From assembly GCA_023392575.1 (NCBI GenBank), contig JAEVYV010000038.1:1-11207 (forward strand): DNA of 11,207 nt, given 5' to 3'. Under the pieces are notes generated by a model. The model was not told the DNA's origin and did no database searches. It worked only from the letters and a program-made list of their open reading frames with translations. Below are positions 6,245 to 11,207 of this stretch, one piece after another. Position numbers and translations under genes: made by a program. The stretch comes from Bacteroidota bacterium (GTDB lineage: Bacteria; Bacteroidota; Bacteroidia; Chitinophagales; Chitinophagaceae). Positions within the stretch are counted from its first letter, which is position 1; every line of letters starts with the position of its first letter.

Positions 6245-7385
6245 ATGTTGTGAATTGCTCTGTGCCAGGGTTGTCGTCTTCGCAAACGGGGCTTAAGAAG
6301 ACGGAGACAACAGCAGCACTGTATAATTGAATGTTGAACCGGCACCGTTCTTTTTCCACCCGGCCCCTATAAGCCGCAGAGGCTTTGTAGCCAGGAAACT
6401 CCACCGTAATGAGTTTGATGGCGTTGCGCACAAGGTTATCGTTCTCATCGCAGACGGCTGTAGCCGCCCAGCCGCCCAGAGAAACGCCGTGGCCACGGTC
6501 CTGGGGCAGGACCGATCCGTGCAGGTTTCGTTTTTGCCAGTCCCCGGCAGTTGCAGGCGAAGGATCGTTGTGGTAAAGCGCCGTTGGGCTTGTTGGCAAC
6601 TGATTGCCCGGCACCCATCCGCCGTTGTCGCAAATATAATTGGCCATGGAGAGGGCCAGAAGGCTATCTGTTTCAAACCCCAGCGCCCGTCCTTTGCAAT
6701 CGGTGCGGGGATCGGCATAAATGCCGGCCTTTGCCACATCTCTGATCGCATGCAGGTTTGCTATACGACAGGGCTTATATTCCTGTATCAGTTGGAGTAA
6801 ATACTGATTTTCTTTTTCGATCATTCTTCCATTGTAATCAAACGGCGCTGCTTCGCTGAACTCCTTTCCCAGCTCCGGCATTTGCCGGTTGGGATCGGCG
6901 CTGCTTCCTGTGGTGTACCGGCCGGCATTGACGGCTTTTTTCGTACCCCGGTTTATTTGCGCTGCAGCGGCATTGTCGGGAAACAGGCTGGGAATGATCA
7001 GTACATCATAATAAGAGCGACTTCCGTTTGCCAGGCGTTGAACAATGTTCATGGCCAGTTCAATAGAAGACAGCTCTGAGCCATGCATGCCACCAATGAT
7101 CAAGGCTCTTTTGTTGCTGGTGCCCGGAAAATAATAAACTTCCACCGGCCTGTTTTGCCGGGTAAAGCCTAAAACCGCTTTTGCTCTTTGCTTGTTTTTC
7201 AGGCAGTCTTCCAGTGCAGCGTACGACCGCTCTGTCCGTATCGTTTCTGTAGCTTTTTCAAAAAAAAGAGCAGGAATATCTTTTGTTGCAGCATAATAAG
7301 CAATGTCATTTTCAAATGATTGTGCCTGGGTTTTCCATGAGCACAGGCACCCGATCAGGGCAATGGCCAAAGAATGTTGCTTCAT
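6192..7385 (-). CDS. Secreted M14-like zinc carboxypeptidase
   Basis: The 397-residue product has a signal peptide (1-21, ending TQA-Q) and M14-type active-site motifs: zinc ligands His101 and Glu104 (GGMHGSE) and His212 (NLHAIRD), an Asn166-Arg167 pair (DPNRQMP) in the place of the substrate-carboxylate-binding Asn-Arg, and Glu329 (ITVEFPG) as the likely general base. The layout fits M14 peptidases acting on peptides or murein peptides outside the cytoplasm; the substrate cannot be told. It starts 39 bases after the stop of the OmpA-family gene with no terminator between, so the two are probably cotranscribed. The conserved part appears to end near residue 364 (SVFL); the last 33 residues are polar, low in structure signals, and run into the opposite-strand reductase gene. 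A one-base deletion near 6293-6296 would give a stop at that point. Confidence 0.85.
   Translation of the reverse strand: MKQHSLAIALIGCLCSWKTQAQSFENDIAYYAATKDIPALFFEKATETIRTERSYAALEDCLKNKQRAKAVLGFTRQNRPVEVYYFPGTSNKRALIIGGMHGSELSSIELAMNIVQRLANGSRSYYDVLIIPSLFPDNAAAAQINRGTKKAVNAGRYTTGSSADPNRQMPELGKEFSEAAPFDYNGRMIEKENQYLLQLIQEYKPCRIANLHAIRDVAKAGIYADPRTDCKGRALGFETDSLLALSMANYICDNGGWVPGNQLPTSPTALYHNDPSPATAGDWQKRNLHGSVLPQDRGHGVSLGGWAATAVCDENDNLVRNAIKLITVEFPGYKASAAYRGRVEKERCRFNIQLYSAAVVSVFLSPVCEDDNPGTEQFTTFIQSPTARRPQWDTPHR
6270..6311. repeat. Imperfect 12-bp hairpin at the end of two convergent genes
   Basis: GTTGTCGTCTTC (6270-6281) pairs with GAAGAC (6297-6302) and GACAAC (6306-6311) with a 3-base bulge; the loop is 15 bases. 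No T run follows on either strand, so it is not a standard intrinsic terminator, yet it lies just beyond the reductase stop, inside the tail of the M14 gene, where a terminator would be expected. Confidence 0.45.
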
Positions 7386-7424
7386 GGTCTTCGTTAGTTT
7401 TGGTTATGGTTTGGGTAATGGAAG

Positions 7425-8711
7425 TTACAGTTTTACAAATTCTACCCGTCTGTTTTGGGCCCGGCCTTCTTTGGTTTTGTTATCGCCCACGGGTTTGGTT
7501 TCGCCTTTCCCTTCCGTTTCCATTCTTGCTGCGTCAATGGAAAATTCTTTCTCCAGGTATTCCTTTACCGCGGCGGCTCTTTGCCTCGACAATTCCATGT
7601 TGGCGGCGTCATCGCCATCACTGCTGGTGTGGCCAATGATCTTTACTTTAACCGAGGTGTTTTCCTTTAGTGTGGTGCCTATTTCTTTTAACACACCGGC
7701 CGATTCGCTTTTGATGACGGCGCTGGCATTATCAAACAAAATTCCTGTTGTGCTGAACTTTCCTTCTTCAATTAGTTTATGTCTTGTATCCGGTTTGCCC
7801 GTAGCTACTTTTATGTTGCTGATGTAAAACGACAGCATATCATCTTTATAATTGGAAGAAGAAACTTTAAAGAATAACTGGTTGTACGGATGGTCCACAG
7901 GCACGGCCATGGGAATGTCGAATTTCTTTTCTCCATTGAACCAGATGCGCAGGCGTTTTTCCTGCACCTGCAGGGAAACATGGGCTACTTTGCTGTAAAG
8001 CTTTTCCAGAGCGGCAAGGTTTTGATTTTCGGAACGGAAATAGTCTTTGCCGTCATAAGAACTTTCTACCAATGTACGAGTGTTGCCGCCTTCGCCCAAA
8101 TGCAGGTTGGCCTGCACGGCGGCATATTTTTCAAAATTTTTAAGAAAGGCATTGTCGTTGGTGGGTTCCGCTTCTGTTGACAGGAAGCCGAATATAAATT
8201 CAGGATAGAGCCAGCCGTTTGGTTTCATTTGCAGGATCATGTCAAACTCAATCGTAAAGTTTTTAGTGAAGGAATCTTTGTTGGCGGTGAGGTACAGGGC
8301 ATTTTGGTAAAGGCGCAGCCATTTGCCCGCAAACGAGTTGAGGGTAACCACTTCCGCTTTCCCATTGGTGTTCCAGTTGAGGGGCAATTCGCCAACGGCA
8401 TCCTGTGAAAAGTCTTCTGTGTAAATGATTTTTTCTCCGGGCACAAAATCATATTTTGAATAGCTGACCAGCGACTCTGTTGCTGCGGGTGGGGTTGCGG
8501 CGGCCTTCTCTTCGGGGCTTGTTTGGGACGGGCCAGCGGCAGCGGTGGAATTCTTTCCTTCGGCCTTATCCAGTTCCCGGTCCATGGCTCTGTCTATTTT
8601 ATTGTCTATCCGTTGTTCCACCTTGCTTTTTGCTTTATTGAGCAATCCGCTGAACTGTGCCTGACACAAAAAGGGAAGGAGAATGATAACTGCGGCGATA
8701 AATTTTTTCAT
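7425..8711 (-). CDS. OmpA-family envelope protein with beta-sandwich middle domain
   Basis: The chosen ATG at 8709-8711 opens a clear signal peptide (MKKFIAAVIILLPFLCQAQ), giving 428 residues; the in-frame extension to 8840 would bury it behind 43 unlikely residues. Residues 23-53 form a charged helix (KVEQRIDNKIDRAMDRELDK), 54-78 an Ala/Pro/Thr linker, about 95-300 a beta-rich region resembling a concanavalin/LamG-like sandwich (YTEDFSQDAVGELPLNW, LRIWFNGEKKFDIP), and 317-428 an OmpA C-terminal peptidoglycan-binding domain. In that domain GHTSSDGDDAAN and LSRQRA carry the likely diaminopimelate-binding Asp368 and Arg378, and GRAQNRRVEF closes it. It should tether the outer membrane or a periplasmic complex to the cell wall. 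It precedes the M14 peptidase gene by 39 bases, probably in one operon. Confidence 0.87.
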   Translation of the reverse strand: MKKFIAAVIILLPFLCQAQFSGLLNKAKSKVEQRIDNKIDRAMDRELDKAEGKNSTAAAGPSQTSPEEKAAATPPAATESLVSYSKYDFVPGEKIIYTEDFSQDAVGELPLNWNTNGKAEVVTLNSFAGKWLRLYQNALYLTANKDSFTKNFTIEFDMILQMKPNGWLYPEFIFGFLSTEAEPTNDNAFLKNFEKYAAVQANLHLGEGGNTRTLVESSYDGKDYFRSENQNLAALEKLYSKVAHVSLQVQEKRLRIWFNGEKKFDIPMAVPVDHPYNQLFFKVSSSNYKDDMLSFYISNIKVATGKPDTRHKLIEEGKFSTTGILFDNASAVIKSESAGVLKEIGTTLKENTSVKVKIIGHTSSDGDDAANMELSRQRAAAVKEYLEKEFSIDAARMETEGKGETKPVGDNKTKEGRAQNRRVEFVKL

Positions 8712-8729
8712 GATACCAACATTGATGAA

Positions 8730-8760
8730 CGAATGTAGTTTTGGCACCGGGGTCGAACAA
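8730..8760 (-). promoter_or_regulatory. Probable promoter of the OmpA-family gene
   Basis: On the minus strand TACATTCG (complement of 8730-8737) matches TAnnTTTG at 7 of 8 positions, and TTG (complement of 8758-8760) lies exactly 20 bases upstream. The leader would be about 12 bases to the ATG at 8711, which supports the shorter start. Confidence 0.42.
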
Positions 8761-8938
8761 TAAATCAATGAATGAACTGCCAAAAGCAGCGAAGGAACTG
8801 CAATAAGGTTCGCTGCTGCCCGCGGGAAAGAGTAGCTCATACACTGATTTGACCACCGGTAAAATAATTTTCGGGCGTCTTCCGCAGGCTCATTTCTTTG
8901 CGGGAAGCGAACGCTTATTTGTAATTAAAAAAACTTTT

Positions 8939-11207
8939 ATGGAACAAGTTTTCCAACGCCTTTGTGTTTTTGTTTTTTTGCTGGCCTCCCTTGCCGGGCA
9001 CAGCCAAAATGTTTATCAGTATTCGGTTGATCTGAATAAGCTGGAAAATGACGGATTGAATGTGGAATTGCAAACGCCGGAACTAAAGCAAAACACCGCG
9101 GTTTTTTCCATCCCCAAAATCATTCCAGGCACCTATGTCATTGCCGATTACGGTAAATTCATCAGCAATGTAAAGGCTTTTGATAATGCCGGTAAAACAT
9201 TGGCGGTGGCAAGATTGAACGACAACCAGTGGAAGATCAGTAATGCCACCCGTCTGAAAAAAATTACCTACCGGGTGGATGACATTTACGATACCGAACT
9301 CAAGCACAACATCTACCCAATGGCTGCCACCAATTTCGAGGAAGGCAAGAATATTGTTTTAAACATGCCGGGTGTTTTTGGGTTTATTGACGGACTGCGG
9401 AACATTCCGTTTCGGGTGCAGTTGCAAAAGCCGGCGGCATTTTATGCGTCTACTTCGTTAAAGCCGGTATCGGCAACGGCCACCACCGATGTTTTTGAAG
9501 CGCCAAACGTGGATGCTTTGTATGATTACCCCATTATGTATTCGGTGCCCGATACCGCTTCGGTACAGGTGGCCAATTGCAATGTGCTGGTGTCGGTGTA
9601 TTCGCCCAACAAGCAAATTCAGGCAAAGGAAGTGGCAGAGTGGATGGGTAGTTTGCTCGATGCGGCCCGCCGTTATCTGGGTGGCAAGTTGCCTGCGGAC
9701 AAATATGCGTTTATCTATTATTTCAGGGATCCAAAGATCAAGCATTCGTTTCCTGCGGGTTTGGGCGGCGCCCTGGAGCACACTACGTCTTCTTTTTATT
9801 ATCTGATGGAAGCCCCCGCCGAGAAACTAAAGGAAGGCATCATCGACATGTCGTCGCATGAATTTTTTCATATTGTTACCCCCTTAACGATTGCCTCCAG
9901 GGAAGTAAAAGAGTTCAACTTTAACAAGGCTGTAATGTCGAAGCATCTTTGGTTGTACGAAGGCGTTACCGAGTACACGGCACATCATGTGCAGGTGAAA
10001 TACGGCCTGAATACCGTGAGGGAATTTTTGAATAAATTATCTGATAAAATCACCATTTCCCGAACCCATTACAACGATTCACTGCCTTTTACGGAGCTAA
10101 GCGTTCACAGTACCGACAAATGGGCGCCACAGTATGGAAATGTTTATGAGAAGGGCGCTTTGATTGCTGCCTGCCTGGACATTTACCTGCTGCATCTTTC
10201 CAACGGCGCTTATGGCTTGCGCAACCTGACCTATGATTTGGGGGTGCGGTTTGGCAAATACCGTTATTTCAACGACGAGGAACTGTTTGATAACATTGCG
10301 GAACTGACCTATCCTGAAGTGAAAGAATTCCTTCAAAAATATGTAGCCGGTTCAACCCCTATTCCGTACGAATATTATTTCGGGCTGGCAGGCATCCGGT
10401 TTGTGGCAAAGGAAGAACGGCAGGTCCTTTCTTTTGGCAACATAGGCATGGATGTGAATGACAAAGGCATAGTGGCGGTGACGCTCCCTTTTAGACCCAA
10501 CGAGTTTGGAAAAAAATTGGGGTACCAGGCAGGCGATGAAATTTATGCGTTTAATGGATTGGCCGTTACGCCGCAAAATCTGAATCAGGTGATTGGTCAG
10601 GTAAAAGATGGCATGAAGGAAGGCAATGTTTTCACGGTAAAGGTCGGCCGCAAAAACAACAGCAACGCAGTGGATACCCTCACCTTAAGCGCCACTGTAT
10701 TTAAAGTGACCATGGTGGATATGAACAAGCTTGATCCCATGCCGGATGCCACCGCTAAACAAAAGCTGGTGCAAAAGGCCTGGCTGACGGCAGCCAGCAA
10801 CGATGAGGCCAGGGAAACGCTGCTGGCTAATCCTGCAGATGTGGCAAGCATTGAGGCCCTCATCAAAGCAACGTATGAGGTGATCTCCGGTCCTGCAGGC
10901 CAGCGCAACTGGAATCGTTTCTACAGCCTGTTTCTTCCCGATGCGCAAATGGGAAGCATGGCCCCCGCAGCCGAAGGACAATCTGTTTTTCGGGCCATCA
11001 CTCCGCAGGGTTATCAAAAATCAAGCGGGCCTTTTTTTATGAAAAACGGGTTTTACGAAGAGGAACTGAAAAAAAATGTAAGGCAATTTGGGAACATAGC
11101 TTCGGTGGAGTCTTCTTACCAATTCCGGTTTTCGCCCCAGGGAAAAATAGAGCAAAGGGGTGTGAACTATTTTACACTGGTAAAATCAAACGGCCGGTGG
11201 TGGATCT
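8939..11207 (+). CDS. Secreted M61-family metallopeptidase with PDZ and C-terminal NTF2-like domain (partial)
   Basis: The frame is open from ATG 8939 to the window edge (756 codons), the 3' end being cut off. Residues 1-22 are a signal peptide (LLASLAGHS-Q). An M61-type N-terminal beta domain follows (about 24-190), then the peptidase with SSHEFFHIV (zinc ligands His307 and His311, catalytic Glu308) and WLYEGVTEY (Glu341, third ligand). A PDZ domain spans about 496-590 (LGYQAGDEIYAFNG). Residues about 634-756 resemble a stand-alone NTF2-like family: ISGPAGQRNWNRFYSLF, SGPFFMKNGFYEEEL, RQFGNIASVESSY and NGRWWI. M61 proteins usually end soon after the PDZ, so this is a fusion. It probably trims peptides in the periplasm or at the surface. 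The leader is A-rich without a Shine-Dalgarno sequence; TTTCTTTG (8893-8900) is a weak -7 candidate. It diverges from the OmpA-family gene. Confidence 0.88.
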   Translation, partial: MEQVFQRLCVFVFLLASLAGHSQNVYQYSVDLNKLENDGLNVELQTPELKQNTAVFSIPKIIPGTYVIADYGKFISNVKAFDNAGKTLAVARLNDNQWKISNATRLKKITYRVDDIYDTELKHNIYPMAATNFEEGKNIVLNMPGVFGFIDGLRNIPFRVQLQKPAAFYASTSLKPVSATATTDVFEAPNVDALYDYPIMYSVPDTASVQVANCNVLVSVYSPNKQIQAKEVAEWMGSLLDAARRYLGGKLPADKYAFIYYFRDPKIKHSFPAGLGGALEHTTSSFYYLMEAPAEKLKEGIIDMSSHEFFHIVTPLTIASREVKEFNFNKAVMSKHLWLYEGVTEYTAHHVQVKYGLNTVREFLNKLSDKITISRTHYNDSLPFTELSVHSTDKWAPQYGNVYEKGALIAACLDIYLLHLSNGAYGLRNLTYDLGVRFGKYRYFNDEELFDNIAELTYPEVKEFLQKYVAGSTPIPYEYYFGLAGIRFVAKEERQVLSFGNIGMDVNDKGIVAVTLPFRPNEFGKKLGYQAGDEIYAFNGLAVTPQNLNQVIGQVKDGMKEGNVFTVKVGRKNNSNAVDTLTLSATVFKVTMVDMNKLDPMPDATAKQKLVQKAWLTAASNDEARETLLANPADVASIEALIKATYEVISGPAGQRNWNRFYSLFLPDAQMGSMAPAAEGQSVFRAITPQGYQKSSGPFFMKNGFYEEELKKNVRQFGNIASVESSYQFRFSPQGKIEQRGVNYFTLVKSNGRWWI

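Noticed and set aside
6327..6800. Long plus-strand open frame inside the M14 gene, and similar frames within rimO (2747-3223, minus) and the M61 gene (9458-9781, minus)
   Set aside because: They are antisense to genes with clear catalytic motifs, lack recognisable domains and have compositions expected of shadow frames.
8819..8826. Palindrome CCCGCGGG upstream of the OmpA-family gene
   Set aside because: It is a lone 8-base palindrome with no spacing relation to a promoter or gene start; chance is sufficient.
8712..8840. N-terminal extension of the OmpA-family gene to an ATG at 8840
   Set aside because: The signal peptide begins at the ATG at 8711, a promoter-like pair lies between the two starts, and the extra 43 residues show no family pattern.
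8865..8872. TAATTTTC as -7 box for the M61 gene
   Set aside because: It matches 7 of 8 positions but the only nearby TTTG (8848-8851) is 13 bases upstream, too close for the usual -33 spacing.
1..11207. CRISPR arrays, insertion sequences, tRNA/rRNA genes, integrase or toxin-antitoxin pairs
   Set aside because: No regularly spaced repeats, terminal inverted repeats with transposase, cloverleaf-like segments or matching gene pairs were seen on either strand.

Overview
The window looks like chromosomal DNA from a member of the Bacteroidota, most likely the Chitinophagaceae or close relatives. The signs are promoters of the TTG-N(16-23)-TAnnTTTG type, start codons mostly without a strong Shine-Dalgarno sequence, Bacteroidota-style rimO and ftsY sequences, moderate GC, and many small secreted or lipoprotein genes. 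I see no phage, transposon, CRISPR, tRNA or rRNA feature. Coding density is high: the longest gaps are 227 bp (8712-8938) and 222 bp (1269-1490). These placements rest on reading motifs by eye; no database search was run.

Left part (1-3950): the 3' end of ftsY (signal-recognition-particle receptor) meets nhaA (Na+/H+ antiporter) tail to tail, stop codon against stop codon, with ftsY's likely terminator folded over the junction. nhaA diverges from a small outer-membrane beta-barrel gene that carries a one-base frameshift in an A-run. After a clear terminator comes rimO (ribosomal protein S12 methylthiotransferase), with a -7 box ending only 8 bases before its ATG, so its mRNA is probably leaderless or nearly so. 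A shared bidirectional terminator separates rimO from a convergent DUF4440/NTF2-like lipoprotein gene.

Middle part (4020-6244): a minus-strand two-gene unit encodes a small secreted His/Asp-rich protein and a four-helix membrane protein resembling DUF2231, ending in a UUCG-loop terminator. It diverges from a PaaE-type NAD(P)H:ferredoxin oxidoreductase with a C-terminal plant-type [2Fe-2S] domain.

Right part (6192-11207): a minus-strand pair encodes an OmpA-family envelope protein followed by a secreted M14-like zinc carboxypeptidase; the tail of the latter overlaps the reductase gene by 53 bp. Diverging from the pair is a long, incomplete gene for a secreted M61 metallopeptidase with a PDZ domain and, unusually, a C-terminal NTF2-like domain. 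That fusion is the most distinctive protein here. The right end is thus devoted to cell-envelope and periplasmic proteins, including two predicted zinc peptidases. Most of the window is ordinary housekeeping and accessory sequence, and I found no convincing evidence of a wholly new multi-gene system.
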